Below, in pieces: positions 32,461 through 44,600 of a stretch of 64,000 nucleotides of DNA. Below the pieces are notes generated by a model. The model did not search any database and was not told where the DNA came from. It saw only the letters and a list, made by a program, of their open reading frames with translations. The DNA comes from Cladosporium sp. IMV 00045 (lineage: Eukaryota > Ascomycota > Dothideomycetes > Cladosporiales > Cladosporiaceae). A program made the translations under genes and the position numbers. Location: NCBI GenBank assembly GCA_001931905.2, contig MSJI02000892.1, forward strand, positions 62,001 through 126,000. Direction: 5' to 3'. Within the stretch, counting starts at the first letter, position 1; every line of letters begins with the position of its first letter.

Positions 32461-33914
32461 TCAAACCTTGCGAAAGACAAGCACATTACCAACAACACTC
32501 TCCAAAACCAACGCCTCACCAACAGCCTCAGCAACCATAGCCTTCCACTCCTCCAAAGTCCTCTCCCGCGCGTTGGCCGCAACCATCATCTGCAAATCCG
32601 CTGCCCTCGCAATCATCGAAGCATAAGGGTTCTCGCTCGACTGCACGACCACCGCATCGTTGATCACCAGCCATGCGCCTGCCTTGATACTCTGCACCTG
32701 ATTGCGCAGAATCTCCACCGCCTTGTCCAGCGGCCAGTCGTGAAGGATGTGTCTCAGGTAATAGACGTCTGCGTCCGTGATCTGCTGCGGCTGGAAGAAA
32801 TCGCCGACCTGAAAGTCAAGACGGGCCGCGACATCGTCTGGTTTGGGCTTGGATTGCGCCTCGGCGATGACTTCGGGGAGATCCTGCACGGTGAGTTTGG
32901 CGATGTTGGGGGCGTGTCTGAGTAGCGGTAAGGCCGTGACGCCGGAGGAGCCGCCTACGTCTACGACTTGGACTTCGCCCAGAGAGCGCCAGTCGAAACC
33001 AGCGAAGAGCTCTCCAACGCCGATGTGCGCTCCGTCGGCATTCGTGGATGCCATGGCGCCGGCCATGCGCTTGACACGCGACGGCTCTTCGGCGAAGACC
33101 TCGAAGAGAGCTTTCTTCCCGCCGCTGAAGTGGTGGGAGAAGCCGCAGTCGAGGATGGAGGATGAGACGGCGTCACTTGAGGAGTGCTACTTCATGGCGT
33201 CAACTTGGCTGAAGCAAGCTGGTAGGACGTCTTCCGCGCAGTGGCCTAGGAAGTCCATGCTCATTTTCCCGGTAGCGAGGAGCTTCGAAAGGGCAGAGCG
33301 AGAGACCTTGATGTGTCCTCGTTGTAAGTGGTGGCTCTCGAGTGATACAACTTGTAGGTCAACTCACCTTTCCAGGCTCCGTCTCAGCGAACAAATGGAA
33401 CCCCATGACGAAGCGCAAAATGCGAGTCAATTTATCCTCTTCAAGGCCGCAAGCTTTGGACAGATCCGCGAAGGAGATCGACCCATCCACAGGAAAATGT
33501 CGAGGAATATCGTAGGCATACACAGCATGCATGGTCCAGGCATAGTGATTCTGATCGTGGTGGCAGATCAGTGGGTGAACTTCACGTCTTTCCACGCTTC
33601 TCCTTGAGAGGACATCCACTTACATGCGCTACGCAATGCTCCTGCAACAGCCTCCTCGGACCCGTCAAGACATCAGCCAACAATTTAGCATCAGCAACGA
33701 CATCACGTCTGAGATTCTGAATTTCCACCTCGTCAGACGGCGCGAAATCAGGCAAAGCCGCGTTTGGACCCAAAGAAGGCTGGGGCAAGTTCTTCTTCTG
33801 CAAGCTGGTGGTGATTGCGTGCACTTTGTCGGCGATTGAGAGGGCGAAGGCATAAAGGTCAGCGTCGCCGGAGGCAACTTGCGCAGGGGTGGGCTGGGGG
33901 GCTTTGGCAGTCAT
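32461..33914 (-). pseudogene. SAM-dependent O-methyltransferase with in-frame stop
   Basis: Exons 33914-33624, 33550-33368 and 33306-32461 join in phase with good splice sites (GTAAGT...CAG, GTGAGT...AAG). They form a plant-type small-molecule O-methyltransferase: a helical dimerisation/substrate part (TMHAVYAYDIP, LLATGKMSMDFLGH), then the SAM-binding loop VVDVGGSSGVTALPLL and the catalytic histidine region LRHILHDWP. In the third exon, codon 40 is TAG (33189-33187), directly after FSQVDAMK, where relatives usually have tryptophan. The frame downstream is intact to the normal stop. I found no in-phase intron that removes the TAG. The gene is therefore probably inactive, or the base is a sequencing error. 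Such enzymes usually act in secondary metabolism; the substrate is unknown. Confidence 0.75.
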
Positions 33915-35848
33915 AACTGTTGGTCTGTTATCTTGATCTACGTAGGCTCGTTGTCTTGAATTCGAGTAGTTGGGAACAAGGTCTTTAAGTAGGGAAGGCC
34001 TTCATATGGGCAGAATCCCCTCCCTCAGTCTCGTGTTCTACATACCATCCACCACCATCATCCTGAACCGGCACTACTGCAGGTGATCCGCAACTATTGT
34101 CATGTAGGCGCTTGCAGCAAGAATCCTTCCAATAATGCCAGCTGAACAACCAGCTCTGTGTGGGTAGATTTCTAAGCCCACTCTCTTCAGCTGTGATGGT
34201 TTAGCCAAGTCTCTAGGCGTCCTAACGGACTCTGCTGCCTACGTGCCAAAAAGCGTTCGATGTTGCGACAAGACTTGCCAAATACGGACACTGGTCTCGC
34301 TTGTCGATCTACTAGAGGATGTGTGAAGGAGTGGTTGTAGGTTCGGACATACCCATGTAAACACAACACGTGCGCGGTGTTGCAAAGCTCCGAAGCGCCG
34401 TGAAGTCTGTAGGGTTGCTAAGCATTCGACAAACCGAGGTCAGCGAATGGAGAAAGGTAAAGACAACGTACTAACACCGCCAAAACATGCGCAGGATACC
34501 TAGCATATTTAAGGGTGCCAGCAATCGACGTTAACCACGCTCAAAGACCTCGGAGGTCGTACACAGATAACCCCAACCCTTACCCTGCGCCACAGGAAGA
34601 TCCCTCTCGGATTGAACAGTCTACAACCACGAACACCGTTAATCACTCCAAGGCACGATGCATAAGACCACCATAAAATGACCATACCAAGCTGCTGACA
34701 ACCCAGTGCCCTCATCGCTGAGGTTTCCCTCCAGGCCAAACACATTGCACGTCTCTTGCTTTTGACAGCGTCCTCCGTGCAAGTCACACACCGCGAATCG
34801 ACGAGACAACAACATCTCCCAATCATCAATCAGCAGCACAATGAACATCAACAGCCAGCGACGTATTCACAGAAATACCCCGCCAGCAAAGAAAATTGAG
34901 AGCAGGCCACTCCGCTCCTCCCTCCTTCTTCCTACGGTGAATTGACAAAGTAAAGTACTGGGCCACAAATCTGCGGACATCCTCAAGGTACCTAGGTACG
35001 AATGCCTTCACCTCAAACTCGTATGACTCGATACTAATTAAATACATTTACTACTCTACGATCTCATAGGAATGAGTATAGAACTCGTCACCTTCGTTAC
35101 CATGTATACTTTTTTTTGTAGTACTAGCTTCCTTCTATCTGCTATATTGCCCGATTGAAACAATGCCTCGTTCGAAAGTAGCCGCAGACTCCCGTCTACA
35201 GCACTGCAGAATCACGAACACAGCACATCAACACGTCACTTCCCTCCTGTCTATCCTGTTGATTTAGAGATATCACTTACATTCTCAAAGTAAGCTACTT
35301 TTATCTACCCTACAGTAGCAAGAAAGCAAGCAAGAAAGCAGGCAAGCAAGCAAGCACCCATAGCAAGTCAAACGAAACCCACTCCCTAAGAATGCAAGAC
35401 ACCGCCAGACACAGAACAAGAGCTGACGCGCAAGGGGAAAGAATACACCAAAACAAGGAAAGGGATGGCGCGCCCAAGACAGCCAACTCATAACACAATG
35501 AGATCGAGCAAGGAAACAAGTACCCAAGGAAAAATTCAGGTATGGAAGAGAATAATTTGAATAAGGGAATAAGATATGATGATGATGATAATGATCAAGA
35601 AAGGTCAAGCCGAGCCACGGGATACACCCTTGAGACGCTCTCTCTAATCAAGAAATTAAAAGTCAAAGAAAAAACGGTAAGGGTAGTAGTTAGTCCATTG
35701 TCCATAGTCCATGTGTGTGTGTGTGTTGTCTGTGGATTCTTTTCTTTTCTTTCTCTGTACATGACATTTTTTTTCGCTCTGGGGTCGTTTCTCGACGTGG
35801 TATTAATCTTCTTCCGCTTTCTCAACATTCGACACGAAATTCACCCGC
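33915..35848. other. Intergenic region upstream of the O-methyltransferase
   Basis: Nearly 2 kb lie between the methyltransferase start and the 3' end of the glucanosyltransferase. It holds short simple repeats (AAGC/AAGAAAGC-like at about 35322-35355, a GATGAT run near 35577, a short GT run near 35711) and no supported gene. Confidence 0.55.
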
Positions 35849-37598
35849 TTAAAGCAGGATCATGCCGAAGCCGGAAGCGAGACCGACGACGAGGAGCGAC
35901 ACGGCCTGCCAGCTGCCGCTCGTGTACGAAGGAGCACCGAACGCGGCACCGGCGCCCTCAGAGCCGGAAGCGGAACCGCTCTCGCCAGCGCCGTTGTTGG
36001 CAGCAGCGCCCGCGCCAGTGGCGGAGGGCTTGGTGGAGACAACGCCAGTGCCGGCGGTGCCGGCCTCGCCCATTAGGTCAGAGCAGACACCGGAGGGAGA
36101 GACGGCGGACTTGGTGGCGGCGGAGCCGTCGAAGTCGCAAGCGGAGGCCTGGTTCTGACCGCTCTGCTGCTGGTAGTAGGCGTCCATGATCCAGCCGAGC
36201 TTCTCAGTGGAGTTGCACATGCTGTAGGCACCGAAGTCACCAGTGGTGGCGTTGGCAGCGATGCCGTCGCACTGAGAGCCGTCACCGAGACCGCAGACGG
36301 TGCCGAAGAGCTCGCCGACGGACTCACCGTCGAGGTCAGAGTTGGGAGCGCAGGTCAGGGAGTTGAACATGCAAGCGCAAAGCTGCTTGTTGGGGGTGGG
36401 CGGCAGAGGGCTGGAGACGGCGTTCCAGTCCTTGGCCTCGGTGGGGCAGGCTGCGGCAGTGTTGGTGGCAGAGTAAGACTCCATCTGGACACCAGAGGGA
36501 GAGACGGTGGCGATCTGGCTGGAGTAATAGGAGAAGTCCTCGCGCTTGCTGACGTTGTCGCCGTCAACCTTGACAAGACCGTAGTTGTTGGCCTCCTGGA
36601 AGTACATGTAGACAATGCCACCAGACCAGACAGGGGTCATCTTGTCGCCGTAAAGAGCCTTGACGTCGGTGAACTTGCGGGGAGTGACCTCGTTGCAACC
36701 GTACTCGGCGAAGAAGACGGGGACATTGTAGTTCTCAAAGTTCTTGGTCTGGACGTCGTAGCCGGACTTCTCGAAAGAAGAGTCACCGCACCACGAGTAG
36801 ATGTTGTATCCCCAGAAGTCAATGGCAGACTCCTCGTCACCGCAGTCGAAGTAGGCAGCCATGGAGTCACGGATGTCAGCGTCGTCGTTGGTGGCGTAGC
36901 CGACACCGATCGGGCGGTACTCCTTCTGCTTGATGTATGCCTTCATGTCGCGGACGGCAGCCTTGACGAAAGCGCTGGCGTCGGTGTTGTTGGGCTGGTT
37001 GGAAACCTCATTACCGGCGAAGAAACCGAGGGTGTTGTCGTACTGGGCCATCTCGTCGATGACCTGGGCGTAGCGAGCGTAGAGCTCATCATCCCAGGCC
37101 GGGTCGTTGCGGATAATAGAGGTAGCGGGCTGGGACAGATCGGCAATAACGTAGATGCCGGCGTCGGAGAGCAGGCTCATGCACTCCTTGTGGTCGGCCT
37201 CGGGGTTGATGGCGTAGACACGGATGGTGTTGGTGCGGAGTTCCTGGAGAAGGGGAACATCGCGCTTGCAGCCGTCGACATCGGCGAGCGGGTCCTTGTA
37301 GTTGTCGTTGCCGCCGCCGCTGCTGGAGCTGCCGTTACCGCTGCCGCCGGCGTACTCCTGCTGGTAAGCAACACCCCTCATGAAGCTGCGCGCACGGTGT
37401 CAGTCCGAGTTTTTCCTTGTCGCAAGCTTGTCATAGCCTTATAGCCTTGGCAACTTACAATTGGGTGCCATTGCCCTTGTAGAAGAACTTGGAGCCCTTG
37501 ATGACAATGGGGTCAACCTCTGCGGCGGCGCGACCGATCATCATGCTGGTGGACGCGATCGCGGCAGCCGCCACGGCGCCGAAGCCGAAACCTCTCAT
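35849..37598 (-). CDS. GPI-anchored 1,3-beta-glucanosyltransferase (GH72, Gas/Gel type) with X8 domain
   Basis: Exons 37598-37459 and 37385-35849 join in phase (GTAAGT...GCAG) to give 558 residues. A signal peptide ends near the AAAEVDP segment, and the junction encodes the family motif GTQFFMRGVAYQ. The two catalytic glutamates are Glu173 (GNEVSN, acid/base) and Glu274 (FFAEYGCN, nucleophile), 101 apart as in yeast Gas1. From about residue 375 a cysteine-rich X8/CBM43 domain follows (LCACMFNSLTCAP, VCGLGDGSQCDGI). A Ser/Gly/Ala-rich stretch and a hydrophobic C-terminus then indicate GPI anchoring. The enzyme elongates and branches 1,3-beta-glucan at the cell surface. It is divergent from the glucan synthase gene that makes its substrate. 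Confidence 0.95.
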
Positions 37599-40500
37599 TG
37601 TGAAGTGGAAGTGGTGTGGAAAGTAATGAAACCGGTGGATGAAGAAGGTCCCTGGTGCGGGAGTCGTGGGTGAGGTCGTCGAGCGAAGTCAACGAAGCCT
37701 GCAAATGTGGTGGTGACGAATGGGGCGCGTGAAGATCACACGGCGCAGTGGTGAAGAACGAGGGAAGAGGGTTTCGAGGCCCAAGAAAGCGAGTTGGCAA
37801 CAAGAAAGGACAAGAAACGAAGAAGAGGTGGAATAGCTCTCTGGACAAGAAGAAGTGACGGAGACAAGTGTGGAGGGCGACGGGCTTGTGTTGTTGCTTG
37901 AGTGGCGAACGAGCCAGCGAGCCTCTCAGGAGGTGTGCCGTTGCGCGCTTGGCAGCCTAGCTTGCGCGTCCATGCCTCCGACACTCTTCCCACGCATCCG
38001 CCGTCGCCGCCGTCGCCCGCCCGTCGCCTGTCTCACTCTGCTGCCATTGGCCTGCATGTCAAGTAGGCAGTGCAGACAATCTCAATTTGGAAATCCAGCA
38101 AGGGGCTAGCATCTTTAGAGTGAGCGCGTGTTGGACTTGCTGGGGATTAGATTTATCGAAGACTATGAGAAATACGAGGTCTATCTATCAGAGCTGTATG
38201 GACTCGCGGCACGAGGGAGCACACGCGAGACACGCTCTCTTTTTGTGTCAATTGCTTGTGCCTCAGCTATCTGTGGGTATGTACTGGACGACTTCCACAC
38301 GCGTTACGTAGTTTTAGGTCGCGATCTCGAGGACCAAGTCGTCACAGAATCCACCCGGACTCAACGTCTCATGTTTCCCCGAGTCCCGCCTGCTCGGTCT
38401 GGCGACGTAGTAGTCAGTGTGGTCTGCGGTGGTTGACACGAGCAAAGGATTCAATTCCTTGAATAATGATGGAGGTGGTGGGTGGTTGCGTGGCGAGCAG
38501 GCAAACTGAGTTTCTGCCCGAGTATGCTGGTATCTTGGTATTTGTGCAACGGCTTCTCTCATCCGAAGAGGGAAGCTTGTCTTGTGCTTGGTGAGCATTG
38601 GCTTAGGGCAATGATAACAGTCCTTGGAAGGCTGAGCAGGTGATGATCTTGAAAGGGTCTTGATGTCTACAGAAAGACTCGACATATTCTTGTCGTGATG
38701 TCAATTCAGAGACAGGCGACGCCTTATCGTGCGCACGCGAGACAGGAGATGATAGTCTCGGATGTAGTATGCACTCACGCACTTTGATAGCTCAGCCAGA
38801 GGTATGCATTGGGCCATTCACATGTCGCTGCATTGCAGTAGCAGGGGATGCGAGATCTTGCATTATCTTTGAGTATCGCTGCCTCGCATATCAACATCAC
38901 TACAGCATGTGCCTAGCACAGCATGGACATAAATTCACGACACGAGCAGACACGAACAAAATCTCAGCCATCTTCAGCTCTCGCAAGATCTCTAATCCAA
39001 GGCGACCAGCCGAGCCAGCCACACATCTTCGGATTGGCGGCATGCAGCTTTCCAGCCTAACGCAGGTACTTTTTGCAATTTGCCACAGCTGTCCGGAGCT
39101 TCAGACTCGCAAGAAAGCAAACAGGTTATATGGCGAGGATGTTATAATTCCTGCGACCTGGACAAAATGACACAGGAGGCGGCTCTACTGCAGCGAGCCG
39201 CGAGGCAGATGTCACGACCGCCACTTGTGTGACAGAACAAACGCGGACATCCCAATCTCAAGAAGCAGACAGATGGACCCAGCCGTGCCGGCATTATTCC
39301 CAGGGACGGAGGGACGAAAAGGCACGGAGACACGCTGTTTCAGAGTGGCAATGCCCAGAAAGTGTAATAATCATAAGGTGGGAAAAGGTGGCGGAGAGAG
39401 GGGCGCGCTAGGGAGTGCGAAACTAGGAAGTGGCCGAGAGAAGGCCACACTTTTTTTTTTTTTCCGGTCTGCCAGAGAAGCAAATCTGCGACAAGCTCCA
39501 CTCAACAAGACTTGCAGGCGCGCATTGGTCGATCTGCGAGATGCTGGGACAGGGGAGTGGGAAATGACCTACCTTACCTTATGTGCTTTGCACCGCAATG
39601 GCAGCCGTGATGGCTCGCTCCGTTCGCTCGCTCGTAGCTCGTACTGCGCATGAATGACATACCTAGCCTCCGTGGCACATTGTTGATCCGGGCTTGGGTT
39701 AGAAGACCAACGATGATTCTAGTGGCGGCATGGCATGGGTTTTGGCCACAGTCGCCACGTTCGTCATGGTGGACTCGTGGTCGACTGTTGGTTGACGGGC
39801 GATCGTCCGAGCGTGGCAAACTAGGGAGAGTCGAACAGATGGCAGATGGGCGTGCGGGAACTTGGAGGTCGAGAAAGCGCACCGGCCGGCGGATGTGGCA
39901 TCATGGAAGGCGGCGGAATTGCAAAAATAGCCATGGAATGATTGCGAGGAAGCCGGCTGCAGATGCGCTAGGGAGAGTAGCAATTGATGGACTGGTGATA
40001 GCGCGCGGCAGAAGCGCGCGATGGCGGCCGGGGAGTGGTTGGTGACTGCGGGCCAGCGATCGTCGATCAACGGCTTGAGCGTTGGCACGACTGTCTGACA
40101 AAGACACAGAAGAGGCGCAGCGAATATGTAGTTGTGAGAAGAGGCGACCAGGTAGAAGGGGAGTCGGGGATTATTCAACCAAAGACAATTGGTGAATAGG
40201 CGAAAGGACGCGGGACAGCACAGGACAGGACAGGATAGGATTGTGGGTGGGACTGGGGCATTACAAGGTTTGGTGAGATGGTGTAAATTACGGCGACTAG
40301 CGAGTGTTTGGCATAAGCTGAACAGACACAGGCTGCACAGCACAGAGAGTAGAGAGATACTGTACTGTACGGAGGTAGCCATAGGACAGACATGACAGGC
40401 CCAGGAGGATAGCCGTTGCGCAGGTGCTGGTTGATGCGACGGCCGGACGGCTAGGCGCAGTTGGTCTTGCAGCAGCACTAGAGTCAGGAATAGAATGGAC

Positions 40501-41212
40501 TACGCATACCGGCGTCCGGGCAGTCATAATCGAAGGGAAAGATGGCGAGGGGGCTCATGGCATTTTGGTTGGGAGAGGCGCTACTGATCTGCCTCTGCCT
40601 CTCTCTTTTGCTTGTCTGCCTGTCCGTCTGTGGCTTGCCCCTTTCTCGCGCGCCAGGCCTCCCTCCCGCTCCCATCAAAGTGCGATTTGATTTGAATCTT
40701 CTCCTTGCCCCATCCGCTTCCCGCGCATGCCCTGGCTCGTCCTCATCCGCACGTCTGCCTCTCTCTGCACTTCTTTCTCGCAAGCCGGTTCGATTGCTTG
40801 TTCTTGTCCTCCTGTCTTCTTCTTCTTCTTCTTCTTCATCATCCTCTCCTTCTCCTTTACTTCTTGCTGGACTGCCGATATCAGCAAAGAGGGGTGGCTG
40901 ACAGAGAGCAATAATAAGGTAACCACACCATCTCCTGCACTGCCGGACCTGCAAATCATCTCCCGCCCCGCCAATCAGCGCGCGACCCACGGCAAGGTTG
41001 CGCATTGGCTTTCGCCGGCACACAACGCGCGTTCGCACAGCAACAGGCCCTGCCGCCCGGTCTTGCTTCTACCATCGCTCCTCCACCACCCACCACCGCC
41101 CGTCCACGACTCCAGACAGACACTACTAGCTACCGACCATCCGTCAGTCGTTTGTCCGCACTGTCGCCGTGTCGTGCTGTCGCTACCACTCGACACCACT
41201 CGCCTCATCGAC

Positions 41213-41214
<2 letters not shown>

Positions 41215-41252
<38 letters not shown>
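41215..41252. repeat. (CT)n microsatellite
   Basis: Nineteen uninterrupted CT units lie within the pyrimidine-rich FKS1 upstream region, about 430 bp before the start codon. Confidence 0.95.
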
Positions 41253-41256
<4 letters not shown>

Positions 41257-41537
41257 CTCTTCGTCTCTCCATCACGGTTCGACCACGCCTGCAGTGCTCG
41301 CGTGTTGCCAACCCGTCAACACTCCCGCAAGGCAGGTGCTGAGCGCCCACCCCGTGCACACTCGCTCCCGCCACATCTCCTCGACTACCTGCACTCACCA
41401 CCACCACCACCACCACCACCTCTCAACCACGCTCGTTCGCTGAGACACTCCGGCCACCCGCCGACTCACTTCCAACTCCACCCACCACCGTTCACTGCGT
41501 CCACCACTTCCACCATCACATGCTGTCCCATCAATCG

Positions 41538-41653
41538 GTAAGTCTGCTCTCCACCAGGCCGCCGCTTGCACCAGCCAGCCAGCCGCCGCCGACGCGCCTC
41601 CTGTCTGCTCTCAAGAATCACTCCATCAATCATATGCTGACCCCTCCCGCCAG
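41538..41653 (+). other. Probable 5'UTR intron of FKS1
   Basis: The segment opens with the consensus donor GTAAGT at 41538. It contains a branch-like TGCTGAC at about 41635-41641 and ends in CGCCAG at 41653, 28 bp before the FKS1 start codon. All three signals match the coding introns of this window. That it lies in the leader is inferred, since the transcript start is unknown. Confidence 0.5.
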
Positions 41654-41681
41654 TAATCTCTAATCTCACCATCCACCCATT

Positions 41682-44600
41682 ATGGCGTCGCACCCGCAAC
41701 AGGGCGGCCACGGCCACGATGGCTACGATGACGGCTATGGCCACCCGCAGCAGGGCCAGCACGATGGCTACTACCAAGACGACCAGACCTACTACGATCA
41801 ACAGGGCTACGCCCACGCCGGTCAGCAGGACGGCTACTACGATGATCAGGGCTACTACCAGGGCCAGCACGACGGATACCAGCAAGATGGCTATTACGAT
41901 GCTGGCGCCCAGCAGGGCGGCTACCAGGATCAATACTACGACGACCAGTACTACGACCAAGGCCAGCACCCCCAGCAGGGCGGCCGCGGCTACAGCCAGA
42001 GGAAGAGCGGTCGCCGTGGCGATTCTGAGGAAGATTCCGAGACCTTCAGCGATTTCACCATGAGGTCCGACATGGCTCGTGCCGCCGAGATGGACTACTA
42101 CGGCCGCGGCGATGAGCGTTACAACTCATATGGCGAAGGCCGTGGTTACCGTCCGCCATCGTCCGCAGTCTCCTACGGTGGCAACCGCTCTTCTGGAGCC
42201 TCCACGCCTGTCTACGGCATGGACTACGGCAACGCTCTGCCCGCTGGTCAGAGATCCAGAGAGCCGTACCCTGCTTGGACTTCCGACGCTCAGATCCCCC
42301 TCTCCAAGGAGGAGATCGAGGACATTTTCCTGGATCTGACCGCCAAGTTCGGTTTCCAGCGTGACAGCATGCGCAACGTCTTCGACCACTTGATGACTTT
42401 GCTCGACTCTCGTGCTTCCCGCATGTCGCCCAACCAGGCCCTTCTGTCTCTTCACGCCGACTACATCGGCGGCGAGAACGCCAACTACCGCAAGTGGTAC
42501 TTTGCCGCTCACCTCGACCTCGATGATTCGGTCGGCTTTTCCAACATGAAATTCGGCAAGAAAAACCGCAAGGCCAAGAAGGCGGCCAAGAAAAAGAAGG
42601 GCCAGCAGCAGGATCTCCAGAATGAAGAGGCCACTCTCGAGAGCATGGAGGGTGATGACAGCTTGGAGGCTGCTCAGTACAGATGGAAGACCCGCATGAA
42701 CCGCATGTCCCAGCACGACAGGGTTCGCCAGGTTGCTCTCTATCTCCTTTGTTGGGGTGAGGCCAACCAGGTCCGTTACATGCCCGAAATTCTCTGTTTC
42801 ATCTACAAGTGCGCGGATGACTACCTCCATTCGCCCGCATGCCAGAACCGCGTTGAGCCAGTCGAGGAGTTCACTTTCCTCAACAACTGCATCACTCCCC
42901 TGTACCAGTACTGCAGAGATCAAGGATATGAAATCCACGAGGGCAAGTACGTCAGAAGGGAGCGCGATCACGCCCAGATCATCGGTTACGACGACATGAA
43001 CCAGCTGTTCTGGTACCCCGAGGGTATCGAGCGCATTGCCTTCGAGGACAAGAGCAGATTGGTCGATCTGCCTCCCGCTGAGCGTTACGAAAGGCTCAAG
43101 GACGTCGTTTGGAAGAAGGCGTTCTTCAAGACCTACAAGGAGACGCGTTCTTGGTTCCACATGCTCCCCAACTTCAGTCGTATTTGGGTCATTCACTTGT
43201 CCATCTACTGGTTCTACACCGCCTTCAACTCGCCGACTCTGTTCACCAGGAACTACCAGCAGCAGCTTAACAACCAGCCGCCGTCAGCCCTGCACTGGTC
43301 AGCGGTCGCTCTGGGTGGTACTGTCGCAAGTTTGATCATGGTCTTCGCTACTCTCGCCGAATGGATGTACGTCCCGAGACGATGGGCTGGCGCTCAGCAC
43401 TTGACCAAGCGCCTTTTCATCTTGCTCGGTGTTTTGGTGCTCAACGTTGCGCCATCCGTCTACATTTTCGGTCCTGGACGTGAGTCTATTGAGGGCGGCA
43501 CCAAGCAGCCAGGTCTTGTCCTCGGTGTTGTGCAGTTCTTGATTGCTCTCGCTACCGTTATTTGGTTCTCTATCATGCCAATCGGTGCTCTCTTCGGCAG
43601 CTACCTGAAGGGCAGGCGTCGCCAGTATGTTGCATCTCAGACCTTCACTGCCAGCTGGCCCCACCTGAAGGGCAACGACATGTGGATGTCCTACGGTCTT
43701 TGGGTTCTTGTCTTCGCGGCCAAGCTCACGGAATCTTACTTCTTCCTGACGCTCTCGCTCCGTGACCCCATCCGTATCCTCTCCACCATGGAGATTGGCA
43801 CTTGCCTTGGTGACGACCTCTTCGGCGATGCGGCCGCTGACATCCTCTGCAAGCAGCAGCCGACTGTGCTCCTGATTCTGATGTACTTCACTGACTTGGT
43901 TCTGTTCTTCCTGGATACTTATCTCTGGTACATTATCTGGAACTGCGTCTTCTCCGTCGCGCGCTCCTTCTACCTCGGTGTTTCTATCTGGACGCCCTGG
44001 AGGAACATCTTCTCTCGCCTGCCCAAGCGTATCTACTCCAAGATTCTCGCGACCACCGACATGGAGATCAAGTACAAGCCCAAGGTCCTTATCTCCCAGA
44101 TTTGGAACGCCATTGTCATCTCCATGTACCGTGAGCACTTGCTCGCCATCGACCATGTCCAGAAGCTGCTCTACCACCAGGTTCCGTCGGAGCAGGAGGG
44201 CAAGCGTACTCTCCGTGCCCCGACCTTCTTCGTGTCCCAGGAAGACCACTCTTTCAAGACCGAGTTCTTCCCCCAGCACTCCGAGGCCGAGCGTCGTATC
44301 TCCTTCTTTGCCCAGTCTCTGTCGACTCCCATCCCCGAGCCTCTGCCGGTTGACAACATGCCAACTTTCACCGTCATGATTCCTCACTACAGCGAGAAGA
44401 TCCTCCTCTCTCTTCGTGAGATTATTCGTGAAGACGAGCCGTACTCCCGTGTCACCATGCTTGAGTACCTCAAGCAGCTTCACCCTCACGAATGGGACTG
44501 CTTCGTCAAGGACACCAAGATTCTGGCCGACGAGACTTCTCAGTTCAACGGCGACTACGACAAGGACGAGAAGGACACCGCCAAGAGCAAGATCGATGAC

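Larger units (their letters stand above)
37599..41681. promoter_or_regulatory. 4.1-kb divergent intergenic region between the glucanosyltransferase and FKS1
   Basis: No credible gene is visible. Frames on both strands are low-complexity or start at non-ATG codons. The FKS1 side, from about 40580, is strongly C+T-rich on the plus strand and contains a TTC run near 40820, a CT microsatellite, a CAC run near 41397-41420 and a probable 5'UTR intron. A T run of about 13 lies near 39452. The size suggests extended promoters and long leaders for both cell-wall genes. Confidence 0.5.

Noticed and set aside
33110..33235. An intron that would remove the TAG in the O-methyltransferase
   Set aside because: The best GT-AG pair around the stop spans 80 nt and would break the reading frame. 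Shorter pairs are below a workable intron length.
39699..40478. Open frame of 259 codons on the minus strand in the large intergenic region
   Set aside because: Low-complexity composition and no domain; the surrounding sequence has no splice sites that would extend it into a credible protein.
42126..43196. Open frame of 356 codons on the minus strand
   Set aside because: Also antisense to FKS1 and lacking any motif. It is a shadow.
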